A stretch of DNA of 64,000 nt from Bacillus methanolicus MGA3. GTDB taxonomy: Bacteria; Bacillota; Bacilli; Bacillales; Cytobacillaceae. The position numbers were made by a program, and so were the translations under genes. This document shows positions 16,333 to 24,570 of the stretch, in pieces. The notes under the pieces are model-generated. The model had not been told where the DNA came from. It saw only the letters and a program-made list of their open reading frames with translations, and searched no databases. Every line of letters starts with the position of its first letter. Positions within the stretch are counted from its first letter, which is position 1. The DNA lies in assembly GCF_000724485.1 (NCBI RefSeq), contig NZ_CP007739.1, positions 1,348,843 through 1,412,842 on the forward strand, read 5' to 3'.

Positions 16333-16373
16333 AAAGCCGCAATGGAGATGGATTCATCCCTTGCGGCTTTTTT
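16333..16373 (+). terminator. Terminator after yteA
   Basis: AAAGCCGCAA (16333-16342) pairs with TTGCGGCTTT (16361-16370), followed by T. Confidence 0.85.
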
Positions 16374-16546
16374 AGCGCTCTAAAACATTTTAAAAAATAA
16401 GTGTTATGACCGGAAACATTTTATAACTGCTTGCATATTGTATACATGAATATCAGAAACAAGCTGATTATTCACAAATAAGCGCGGGTATAGAAATTAT
16501 GTGTACTTGATTCCTTTTAAAAATAAAGAAGAAACGGGGGATTAAG

Positions 16547-16849
16547 ATGACCAGGTCGGAAAGATTTCATCAACAGCCGAAATCATTTTTTTGGAAAAGA
16601 ATCACTCTGTTTTTCATTTTCGGTGTCACAATCGTTGCTGCTGTTCACTTTTATTCGCAAAGCTTAATTAAAATTGACCCTCCAAAAAAAGATTTCGGGC
16701 GAAAAGTGATCGTCCAGCTTCCGAACGGAAATAAAGTGTTAACATATGAGAACTTAATAGTGAAAGAAGATGGAAAAATGTTTTATAAGGGTGAAAACCA
16801 TGAAATAGATGTAACAGGCGGAAACATTGTGTATAAAAATTGGAAATAG
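16547..16849 (+). CDS. Small single-pass membrane protein, hypothetical
   Basis: This 100-residue protein has a basic N-terminus (MTRSERFHQQPKSFFWKR), one hydrophobic segment at about residues 18-38, and an exposed C-terminal domain of short beta-like strands (KVIVQLPNGNKVLTYENLIV). I do not recognise the family. ATG 16547 has an ACGGGGGATTAAG ribosome site, which supports the start. Topology suggests the C-terminal part lies outside the membrane. A terminator follows at 16899. Confidence 0.65.
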   Translation: MTRSERFHQQPKSFFWKRITLFFIFGVTIVAAVHFYSQSLIKIDPPKKDFGRKVIVQLPNGNKVLTYENLIVKEDGKMFYKGENHEIDVTGGNIVYKNWK

Positions 16850-16898
16850 AATAATAGGTTGATAACATTCAGGAATTATTTTATTTATTATTTCAAGG

Positions 16899-16930
16899 AG
16901 CATGTCTGTTTTTCGGACATGCTATTTTTT
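16899..16930 (+). terminator. Terminator
   Basis: AGCATGTC (16899-16906) and GACATGCT (16916-16923) followed by ATTTTTTT. Confidence 0.85.
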
Positions 16931-17646
16931 TGTTTCATTGAGACTACGCCTTCACCTCCGATTTTCCAAGCTAAATAGGGTGGCTTCATTTCGTCAACAC
17001 CATGCTATTCAGTGATTGTTTCACCTAGTTCAATATTTCTTCAAATACCTGTTCCACACGTTGGAGTATCTGTTAAGCATAATGGATATAAATTCCGACT
17101 CCTGCATGATAAAACGTACATATTTTCATATTGGATAGAAATGAGTTTATGAGGATATTGGATGGTGTAATTTTTTACACTATTTGGTGTACTTTTTTTT
17201 ACACCGTTTGGTATACTTTCGGAAAAAGGAGGAGGGGAAAAATATACCAAAGCAAAGAGAGTGTTTGAAGTGTTTTATAGGATATAAGCCATTAGAAGAA
17301 CTTAAGACAGGGGAAGATAAAGGAACAGATGGAGTCATATAAACCCCTATAAATGGCTTAATGAATGTATACTTAACTGCATCATTCAGCTTATGTTCAC
17401 TCTAGGGAATAAAATAATGCAAGTAGTTTAATCCATACTTGCATACATAAATAAATACACGAATACCCTTATCATAATTACACAAGAGCTTTCAGACAAC
17501 AGCAAGTTCTAATAAAACCGTTATAGAAACCTTAAATAAAATACACTTGCACTGAAAATGCTCAAATCGTTTCAAAATGTACTGGAGCAGTTAAATACAT
17601 ATATGTTCAGAATATTAAAAATAAAAGGTAAAGGGTGGTTATACTT
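16931..17646. other. 716-base stretch without an intact gene; GTGTA inverted repeats
   Basis: No full gene is seen. At 17164-17205 two adjacent inverted repeats occur: GTGTAATTTTTTACAC (17165-17180) and GGTGTA ... TACACC (17186-17205), just before a good ribosome site (GGAGGAGGGG, 17229-17238). The frame after that site runs only 32 codons (IPKQRECLKCF onward), has no normal start codon, and ends at TAA near 17339. It may be the remains of a regulated small gene. Confidence 0.4.
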
Positions 17647-18003
17647 TTGATAAGATTAGGCCGGGGTATCATAGTGATAATTTGTTTGTCTGCTATTACT
17701 TTGTATTAAACGAGTTGTAGTTCTGGAGATGTGGAAAATTCACCTAAAATAAATGAGTATATTGTCATTAAATCTCTTAAAGAAATCAAAAAAAATCAAT
17801 ATGAAGTAGAGTATGTGTTAAAGAAGGATCTAGAAAAAGGAAATGGTCAAATAACTCAAAATCTATACTTTAATGATGGTAATACAAACGTTCCTTTAGT
17901 AAGTGAAAAAAAAGGAAAACAAAAAATAACAATTAAAGGAAAAAGTATTAAGTTAATTTATAACGCTTCCAACAGATATATCGAAGAAAAAAAGATTGAC
18001 TAA
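17647..18003 (+). pseudogene. Small lipoprotein gene with a stop codon at the lipobox
   Basis: TTG 17647, behind GGTAAAGGGTGG, starts a signal sequence (LIRLGRGIIVIICLSAITLY). TAA at 17707-17709 interrupts it, and the same frame continues TSCSSGDVENSP, so the stop falls three residues before the lipobox Cys. The remaining 90 or so residues (INEYIVIKSLKEIKKNQYEVEYV onward) are open to 18003. Without read-through the mature protein could only start at GTG 17731 and would stay cytoplasmic. The family is not recognised. This is probably a recently inactivated lipoprotein. Confidence 0.65.
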
Positions 18004-18025
18004 AAAAAGGAGATGGAAAAATCCA

Positions 18026-18187
18026 ATGTTCAAATATTTTCATTTGTTGGGACAACTAATAATGGCTTTTTCAGTTTTATTTATTGTTTTAAAAATGGGG
18101 TCGATTTATACAGCAATAGCGTTATTTTGCTTAGGTACAATTATATATATATTTGGAAAAAAATTAGCAAAAAATAATTACCTCTGA
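18026..18187 (+). CDS. Small two-segment membrane protein, hypothetical
   Basis: ATG 18026 gives a 53-residue protein starting MFKYFHLLGQLIM with two hydrophobic segments (about residues 6-22 and 26-44) and a basic end (KKLAKNNYL). AAAGGAG lies about 13 bases upstream. The frame can also be opened at TTG 17996, which overlaps the previous gene's end. It is probably co-transcribed with its broken neighbours. Size and topology would fit an immunity or accessory membrane protein for a secreted peptide, but that is inference only. Confidence 0.45.
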   Translation: MFKYFHLLGQLIMAFSVLFIVLKMGSIYTAIALFCLGTIIYIFGKKLAKNNYL

Positions 18188-18221
18188 ATATACCAAATTT
18201 TCAAAATGGAGGAATTTTTTA

Positions 18222-18730
18222 TTGAAAAAAGTATCAGTATTTATAATGTCTTTTTCTTTAATCTTTTCAGCTTTATTTTTATGGATGAATCTAAGGTTTC
18301 AGCTAAAGCATCAAAAGGGGGATATGTTAAATCTACTTATTATGCTTATGGAGGTAGAGTTAATATTGAATATCATGACCTTTATTTAAGAGTTGCTGAT
18401 GCAAGAAAATATGCTGCAAAATCTGAAGTTTCTATAGCAGAAGGTGCCTGTATGGTTTGGAGGTAGTTTTATTCCAACTGCTGGTCCTTATATTGCCACC
18501 ATCGGTTTTTATAGAGCTACAGAAGCTGCAGTATTTGCAAGTAACATTAGAAAGTATACTGATAAAAATAAACATGTACATGTTACTCTTTATAAAGATA
18601 AGTTTTATGGGACTAGTGGAAGAATTGTAACTCAATGGAATGGGCAAAAAGAAAGTATAAAACCTTTTAAAGTACCAGTACCTAAATATCAAAAAATAGT
18701 AAAAAAATTTATAAATAAAGGTTTCAGCCT
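18222..18730 (+). pseudogene. Secreted small protein gene with two compensating frameshifts
   Basis: TTG 18222 follows TGGAGG and encodes a signal peptide (LKKVSVFIMSFSLIFSALFL). Near 18275-18285, in a T-rich run, the sensible frame changes to DESKVSAKASKGGYVKSTYY and onward. Near 18440-18450 it returns to the first frame (VWFGGSFIPTAGPYIATIGF), ending about KKFINKGF. The two shifts cancel, so an intact ancestor of about 165 residues is likely. The late Gly/Pro-rich hydrophobic segment followed by a basic tail resembles secreted peptides of Bacillus, but I do not recognise a family. Confidence 0.55.
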
Positions 18731-18867
18731 CGTTGCCTTCCTAAGCTTTAATAGGAGGTCATTTTTTTCTATTCTACAATACATCATCACTCGATTTTCC
18801 CATCTTTTTTTCCTTGATGAAATTTCGGAATCCCTCTTAAATCGATTTTTTTCATGAATATAATTGA

Positions 18868-19101
18868 TTATTTAATATCGAGCCACTCATTAAATGTATG
18901 ATCAGATAAAAGTTGTGAAAATTCTTTAAAAACGAGATCGTCTTGAAGAGGAGACTTTTGTCCAAGCTCATTATTTATTACAAGCAGAATTTTTAATGAA
19001 AAATAGTTATTTTTACCTATTCTAAAAAGATAAATAGGCAATTTATCACTTGTATTAATTTGTTTGTAATAAAAATTTAATGGTTCATAATTCCCTGAAC
19101 C
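18868..19101 (-). pseudogene. Gene fragment, 77 codons open without a start
   Basis: On the minus strand an open frame (GSGNYEPLNFYYKQINTSD ... LSDHTFNEWLDIK) ends at TAA 18868-18870. It has a normal-looking composition but no start codon, and is cut off upstream by stops, so it looks like the 3' remnant of a gene. No family is recognised. The rest of 18731-19299 holds nothing else convincing. Confidence 0.4.
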
Positions 19102-19299
19102 TAAATTTTAATATTTTGCAATAAAATTATTGGATAATTATTCATATTTAGAAATAATTTTACATGTAAAATAAAAGAAAATAAACCATATATTTAAAAA
19201 TAAGATTATTTTTTACTAACACTCCAAGTTTTGTGTCTACCATCTTAGTGGTTTTCTTACTAACATAAGGAAGGGAAAGAAATAAAAGGAGTGTTTAGT

Positions 19300-20088
19300 T
19301 TGAGAAAACGACTGTTGACTGTTACAGCTGCTGTCGGGTTCTTGTTTACTTCATTTAACGGAACTGCAAGTGCGCATGAAAAAATACATACTGTTAAATA
19401 CGGTGAATCGCTTTGGGAAATTTCAAAAAAATATAACGTTTCAGTGAGTAATCTTCAAAAATGGAATCATCTTTCCGGCTCAAAAATTTATCCAGGTCAG
19501 AAGCTGACATTATTGGCTCCGCACAGCCACTCAAGCGGAACTGCATCAAAAAGCGGAACGGTTACCTATACGGTAAAATCCGGGGAAAGTTTATGGACAA
19601 TTGCTAGAAAATTTGGGATGACTGTTAGTGAGCTAAAAAAAATAAATAAGCTAAGCCGTGATACCATCCATCCTGGTCAAAAACTATTAATAAAATCTAC
19701 CAAGACTGCGGTTGATTCGGTTTCTTATTCAAATGTTAATGCTCTGATAGCAGAAGCCAAAAAGTATATTGGCGTTCCGTATGCATGGGGAGGAAGTACT
19801 CCTTCCGGTTTTGACTGCAGCGGTTACTTAAATTATGTATATAAAAAAGTAGGCATTTCGATTCCGAGAACAGTTGCATCTATCTGGAATGCAACCAAAA
19901 AAGTTTCATCTCCAAGAGTTGGAGATATCGTATTCTTTGAAACTAATAATAATGGACCTTCACATGCTGGAATTTACCTAGGCAACAATAAATTTATCCA
20001 TGCTGGTTCTTCTACAGGAGTAACAATAAGTGATAAGAATTCATCTTATTGGGGCCCTCGTTATATTGGCGCGAGAACTGCATTTTAA
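19300..20088 (+). CDS. Secreted LysM-NlpC/P60 peptidoglycan endopeptidase
   Basis: TTG 19300 is preferred because AAAGGAG lies nine bases before it and directly abuts GTG 19291. The 262-residue product has a signal peptide ending ASA-HE near residue 26. Two LysM domains follow (about 30-73, HTVKYGESLWEISKKYNVS; about 88-131, YTVKSGESLWTIARKFG), then an NlpC/P60 domain from about 145. The catalytic Cys is in FDCSGYLNYVY, and two His are in SHAGIYLG and FIHAGSS. It binds peptidoglycan and cleaves the D-Glu to DAP stem-peptide bond, as LytE/CwlS do in B. subtilis. A terminator shared with the convergent gene follows. Confidence 0.93.
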   Translation: MRKRLLTVTAAVGFLFTSFNGTASAHEKIHTVKYGESLWEISKKYNVSVSNLQKWNHLSGSKIYPGQKLTLLAPHSHSSGTASKSGTVTYTVKSGESLWTIARKFGMTVSELKKINKLSRDTIHPGQKLLIKSTKTAVDSVSYSNVNALIAEAKKYIGVPYAWGGSTPSGFDCSGYLNYVYKKVGISIPRTVASIWNATKKVSSPRVGDIVFFETNNNGPSHAGIYLGNNKFIHAGSSTGVTISDKNSSYWGPRYIGARTAF

Positions 20089-20091
20089 GAA

Positions 20092-20118
20092 AGAAGGCTG
20101 CTTGAACTGCAGCCTTCT
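20092..20118. terminator. Bidirectional terminator
   Basis: AGAAGGCTGC (20092-20101) and GCAGCCTTCT (20109-20118) lie between two convergent genes. T-rich sequence follows on the plus side. Confidence 0.7.
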
Positions 20119-20120
20119 AT

Positions 20121-20306
20121 CTATTTTCCTCTAATAAGTTCTCTAACTCCCATGTACAGAATGACAAAAGAGAATACGATTATCGCAATAACGCCTACAA
20201 TATCGAAAAATGGTGATAAACCTGAGAGATAAGATGGTTCAGGAAGTCTTAGTAAAGCAAAACCGGATAAAATGGCGGCAAAATATAATAATACTAATCC
20301 ATTCAT
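20121..20306 (-). CDS. Small two-pass membrane protein, hypothetical
   Basis: The 61-residue protein has two hydrophobic segments (about residues 3-19 and 33-54) joined by a Pro-rich loop (LRLPEPSYLSG) and a basic end (RELIRGK). The strong site AAAGGGGGGATCATA before ATG supports it as a real gene. No family is recognised. It stands alone, convergent with the cell-wall hydrolase. Confidence 0.6.
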   Translation of the reverse strand: MNGLVLLYFAAILSGFALLRLPEPSYLSGLSPFFDIVGVIAIIVFSFVILYMGVRELIRGK

Positions 20307-20511
20307 TATGATCCCCCCTTTTACTGCAGTATATGTTCAAAAAAAGATGAAGGTTTGGGCATTCGTCTACATTAATGAAAGGGCTTTCAATTAATTTTTG
20401 TTTGTCAAAAAAGGGAAAATATACTAAATCTAATTTAATTAACTGAAAATTTAATACGACATATAGGGATCGTTCTTTAGCATTTTTAATCGTTTTACAA
20501 GGACGAAATTG

Positions 20512-20555
20512 AGCTTATGAACAGGAACAGCTCACCTGTTCCTAAGCTTTTTTTA
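20512..20555 (+). terminator. Orphan terminator hairpin in the 20307-20705 gap
   Basis: AGGAACAG (20523-20530) pairs with CTGTTCCT (20536-20543), extended by AGCTTA with TAAGCT across an internal loop, then seven T. No gene precedes it on this strand, so a short untranslated RNA starting around 20400 is possible. The rest of the gap shows only the promoter at 20632. Confidence 0.55.
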
Positions 20556-20631
20556 TACTGAAAAGCAAAGCGTCAAATCAGTAAAAGATGTCCCCTGAAA
20601 CGAAATAAATTAAAAAATTTCTGAAAAATTA

Positions 20632-20664
20632 TTGAAAATATTTTCATTTGGTGTAAAATTACAC
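20632..20664 (+). promoter_or_regulatory. Promoter overlapped by a GTGTAA/TTACAC palindrome
   Basis: TTGAAA (20632-20637), 16 bases, TAAAAT (20654-20659). The inverted repeat GTGTAA-AA-TTACAC (20651-20664) covers the -10, as an operator would. A similar GTGTAA ... TTACAC repeat is at 17165. Confidence 0.45.
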
Positions 20665-20705
20665 TAAATCAAACTAATATTTCCTTTTGTGTTAGGGGGA
20701 TCTGT

Positions 20706-23700
20706 GTGGAATCTTTATCTAAGGAAGATCGAAAACGAATTTTTCAACAGGAACTATCATTGCTTAAAGAGGGGGAGTATATTTCAACTGATCAGTTTGT
20801 CGCCGTATCGAATGCTCATCACCAATATTATGCTGATTTGCTTTTACGGGAAAAACAGATCGAGAAGGAGAATTTGGTTCAAGAAAATAATCTGACTAAG
20901 ATAAATGAAGTCATTGAAGAAAAGCCTAAGCCGGTAAAAAGAAAGCTCTCACCAGAAGAAATACGGGAAAAGAATATAACCTGGTCTTTAAACCTGGGTG
21001 TTCTCTTATTGTTAATTGGAGGATTATTTGTAGCAACAAGCAATTGGGAGACGATGGAAAATTGGATGAAGAGCGGGTTGATTGCACTTGTATCTTTCCT
21101 TTTTTACGCAATTGCCTATATTTCCGATCGTTTCTTAAAAATCCAAAAGACCGCTTTTGCTTTCATTGTTCTAGGAAGTTTGTTTTTACCGATCTTCATT
21201 TTATCTCTAGGCTGGTTTGAACTCCTTGGATCTTATTTATCGTTTTATGGAGAAGGCCGTTACGTTTTAGGAACAATTGGGGCATGGGTGCTGCTGCCAA
21301 TCTATTTCGTGCATGCGCAAAAAATGAAAGCACGCCTTTTTGTCTGGTTCACTTTTATAACAGCGACGATTGGTATGGGATTTTTTTTAGCAGCATTGAA
21401 TCTTCAAATAGATGCTTTTTACTTAGGAATTATGCTGTTTAATGCACTCTTAATATTTGTGTTCCACAGATTGAAGAAATCAGATTCTGCTGTATTGTTT
21501 ACGAAGGAATTTGTTCTCTTTTCACAGGTTAATCTTGTTTTAACCAGTTTATTCATGCTTTTATTTTATCATCAGCCGCTTTTTTATGGATTTAATCTCA
21601 TTGTAACGGCAATCGTTTATTTATCCATGGTCTATGTTACGGGGAAAAAAGAGTTCCATTTTGTTTTTACTGCAATGATTGTTTACGGATTCTATCAGGT
21701 TATTGAACATAGTATTCTCGTTTCTTTCGATGCAATCTTTTATGCTATTGCCGGAATTGCATTTCTCGCTGTCCCAAAATTTCTTGATGACAAATTTCCA
21801 TGGGAAAAAGTGTTCCAGATTACAAGTGCTGTTGTTTCCGGTCTTGCTTTTTTATTTATTAGCTTCGAAGGAATTCTCTTAAGGATGAATGAACCTTCAT
21901 TTGTATTAATGATAGCCTACCTAATTATTGCCTGTAATTTTTTGTACCTGGCGAACGTTAATAAAAACAAATTACTTATGTATTTAAGCCCATTTTTCCT
22001 TTTAGCTGTTTTTTATGAAGCAGTGTTAAAACTGGATTTGATTTTTCATTTTGAAACGTTTCTCTTGCCTATTTTTTTCAACGGTTTTCTGTTGTTTTTA
22101 ATTTTTGGAACATTCACAAAAATACCTCAGCTAGATGTGATAAAGGAAAGCTCAAGAGACGTCGGGCTTGCCGTCATGTCTTTAGCGATTGTGACTTCCT
22201 TCGGGGTCTTTTACTGGCTGGAGTTAGGGATTATGCTTCTTGCATTATCCATCATCACTTATATTGTATTAAAAATTGAACAACGAAAGGATTTATTGGA
22301 AGCAGCTCCGTTGATTTTGCCATTGTCAATTGGACTTGCTTTTACAGCATTTGGTGAAGAACTTCGATTGCACTTGGAATATTACCAAAATAACCTTGGT
22401 GTTTCAACGAATTTTGTCCTCGGAAGCATGATTGTTTTGGTTAGCAGCATAATTTGGAAGAAGCTTTCACAGGAAGTTCTCGTGCGAAATTCATTCTATG
22501 TTTCACAAGGTCTATATACGATCGCAGTCATTTCTGCTTTAACGATGCATGTCAATGATTTGTGGGGAAGGCCATTGATCCTATTTGCGGGAATTGTAAT
22601 GTATTTTGCTTTGTTCAAGAAAATTGGAGATCGATTGTTGACCTATTTGGTCAGCTTGTTATCATTAATCTGGTATTTTTCAATTGTATATGCGCTTCAT
22701 TTAGAAATAACGTTTTCGCCGCTGATGGATGTCTTATTTCTTACTGCAGGTGCCATTTTCTTGTTTGCAGCTGCCATATCGCTTAGAAAAAAAGAACCGG
22801 AGCTTGCCGCAGGATTTGCAGGTACAGGCCATATTTTTTTGCCGATTGCTTTAATACTTTCCTTATTCTTATATAGGGAAGATGCAATGTGGAGCTTTAT
22901 AGCTGGGCTTGTGATTTATGCAGGAAGTGCAATAGCTGCCGGAAAAGAGTGGAAAAAGAAAGTATTTTTATACGGGGCCTTTACTTCATTATTTTTTACA
23001 ATATCAATATGGATTGACAATCATTATGACGGAAATTACGGACATGTTGCATATCTCATGACCAGCATCCTAATCGGATTGTTTTGGACCATTGCAAACA
23101 GTGAGTATAAAAAGAGATCCGTTTATTTTCTAATTCCTTTTTCACTCATTGGAATCACTGCCTTCTTAACGGTCTACCTATATGAATGGGAAACATTTAT
23201 TGCTACACTTTTTTATGCAGCATTCATCTTAGTGTTTCTTCATCTATCGAAGTGGGATCAAATTGCCTTCTTGCCGATATTGCTTGCATATTTTGGGACT
23301 TTTCAGTTTCTAGCTTTATCGACTTTAACAAGTATGTACGAAGTTCTCATTTTGCTTGGAATTGGGCTCCTTCTCCTTATCGCAGGTTCATATTTCTATA
23401 AACAATTATTTGAAGAAAAAGAAGGAGAAAGGTTTATTCGGATTGACAGTTACACATTAACTGCTTTTCTATTTATATGTTCAGCCTATTACTTTTCAAC
23501 CGATCACGCATTTGTCAAATTATTGCCTGGGCTCTTTATTTCTGGTGCTCTTTGGCTCCAGCGGAAACGAGTTCCCCGGGATTGGGTATTTATTCCTGCC
23601 TTTCTCGCAGGCGCTTATTTATTGCAGCCATATTATTCGGCCGTTGACGAATTCAACATTCCGGATTTATGGGAGCGTGAAGTCATTGTATTGCCATGGA

Positions 23701-24128
23701 TAGCCCTTGTCATTTATCTTCGCAGATGCTTACAAGGGAAATACAAAAAATACACCAATTATGCCCAATGGGGGGTCTTGATTCTTGTTTCGATCCTGCT
23801 CGTTCAAGACGGCCTGGCAAGTTCGACGGTATATGACGCATTAATTTTAGGTTCGTTATCACTCATCTCAATCCTTGCAGGTATGTTTTTAAAAGTAAAA
23901 TCCTATTTCTTCGTTGGCACAGGAGTCCTGCTCTTGAATGTTCTGTTGCAAACCCGGCCATACTGGGGAAACCTGCCATGGTGGGCTTATCTCCTTATTG
24001 CCGGTTCCATCCTTATTACAGTTGCCAGTTATAATGAATGGCATAAACAGAAAAAAGAAAAAGGTGAAAGAACTTTGCTGAATGGCATAAAAGAAAAAAT
24101 GATCAGCACGTTAAAACGGTGGGAATAA
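20706..24128 (+). CDS. Very large multi-pass membrane protein (DUF2157-like N-terminal part)
   Basis: GTG 20706, five bases after TTAGGGGGA, opens a 1140-residue protein. About 95 hydrophilic residues with Glu/Lys stretches are followed by more than twenty-five hydrophobic segments almost to the end, and a short basic C-terminus. The first membrane stretch (WSLNLGVLLLLIGGLFVATS, then NWETMENWMKSG) resembles DUF2157-type proteins. No catalytic motif, ATP-binding site or transporter signature is visible. It is monocistronic. Function is unknown; a transport, polymer-handling or stress-related membrane role would be a guess. Confidence 0.75.
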   Translation: MESLSKEDRKRIFQQELSLLKEGEYISTDQFVAVSNAHHQYYADLLLREKQIEKENLVQENNLTKINEVIEEKPKPVKRKLSPEEIREKNITWSLNLGVLLLLIGGLFVATSNWETMENWMKSGLIALVSFLFYAIAYISDRFLKIQKTAFAFIVLGSLFLPIFILSLGWFELLGSYLSFYGEGRYVLGTIGAWVLLPIYFVHAQKMKARLFVWFTFITATIGMGFFLAALNLQIDAFYLGIMLFNALLIFVFHRLKKSDSAVLFTKEFVLFSQVNLVLTSLFMLLFYHQPLFYGFNLIVTAIVYLSMVYVTGKKEFHFVFTAMIVYGFYQVIEHSILVSFDAIFYAIAGIAFLAVPKFLDDKFPWEKVFQITSAVVSGLAFLFISFEGILLRMNEPSFVLMIAYLIIACNFLYLANVNKNKLLMYLSPFFLLAVFYEAVLKLDLIFHFETFLLPIFFNGFLLFLIFGTFTKIPQLDVIKESSRDVGLAVMSLAIVTSFGVFYWLELGIMLLALSIITYIVLKIEQRKDLLEAAPLILPLSIGLAFTAFGEELRLHLEYYQNNLGVSTNFVLGSMIVLVSSIIWKKLSQEVLVRNSFYVSQGLYTIAVISALTMHVNDLWGRPLILFAGIVMYFALFKKIGDRLLTYLVSLLSLIWYFSIVYALHLEITFSPLMDVLFLTAGAIFLFAAAISLRKKEPELAAGFAGTGHIFLPIALILSLFLYREDAMWSFIAGLVIYAGSAIAAGKEWKKKVFLYGAFTSLFFTISIWIDNHYDGNYGHVAYLMTSILIGLFWTIANSEYKKRSVYFLIPFSLIGITAFLTVYLYEWETFIATLFYAAFILVFLHLSKWDQIAFLPILLAYFGTFQFLALSTLTSMYEVLILLGIGLLLLIAGSYFYKQLFEEKEGERFIRIDSYTLTAFLFICSAYYFSTDHAFVKLLPGLFISGALWLQRKRVPRDWVFIPAFLAGAYLLQPYYSAVDEFNIPDLWEREVIVLPWIALVIYLRRCLQGKYKKYTNYAQWGVLILVSILLVQDGLASSTVYDALILGSLSLISILAGMFLKVKSYFFVGTGVLLLNVLLQTRPYWGNLPWWAYLLIAGSILITVASYNEWHKQKKEKGERTLLNGIKEKMISTLKRWE

Positions 24129-24186
24129 CCTCTCTAAAGGAAACAAGGGAGTACTCATTCTTTACTCAAATTAGATGCAAAATCCA

Positions 24187-24371
24187 CTAATTACGTATTA
24201 AGCTGCTGCAAAAGCACTCGGCGATGAAAACCTGTTCCTTCAATAAAAAGGGCCAGGTTTTTTATTGTTTTTAGATTCTGTTTAAAGAGGGATGTTGCAT
24301 TCTTAAATTCATCTTTTCGCCCTCCAATATTTTAACGCAGTACAGCATTGAGGGCCAGACCCCCGAATTTG
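24187..24371. repeat. Intergenic repeat element, uninterrupted copy
   Basis: The stretch from CTAATTACGTATT through the hairpin AAAACCTG ... CAGGTTTT (24229-24263, a terminator) and TTCTGTTTAA ... TTTAACGC to GAGGGCCAGACCCCC is repeated at 27231-27313 plus 29199-29310. There it is split by a group II intron. The remaining gap up to 24570 holds no gene. Confidence 0.7.
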
Positions 24372-24570
24372 TTTCTGAATTTCGTTTATTTGTTCTAGGC
24401 AAAGGTGTTGATATATTTATGAATTTTATAAGCAAAAATACCTTTCTAAAATGGACTGAAAAAGAATATCTGTAAAGAAAGGCGACATTACTCAAACTGT
24501 ATCGAGTGTTATTCGCCTTACAAGAGCTGTTGCTATCTTTTTTTGTTCTGATTTAATTTAGTTTGGTTTA

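Noticed and set aside
17041..17250. 69-codon minus-strand frame
   Set aside because: No ribosome site, low-complexity content, and it runs antisense over operator-like repeats.
20400..20555. Small RNA gene before the orphan terminator
   Set aside because: A terminator is visible but no convincing promoter, so it is noted only as a possibility under the terminator.
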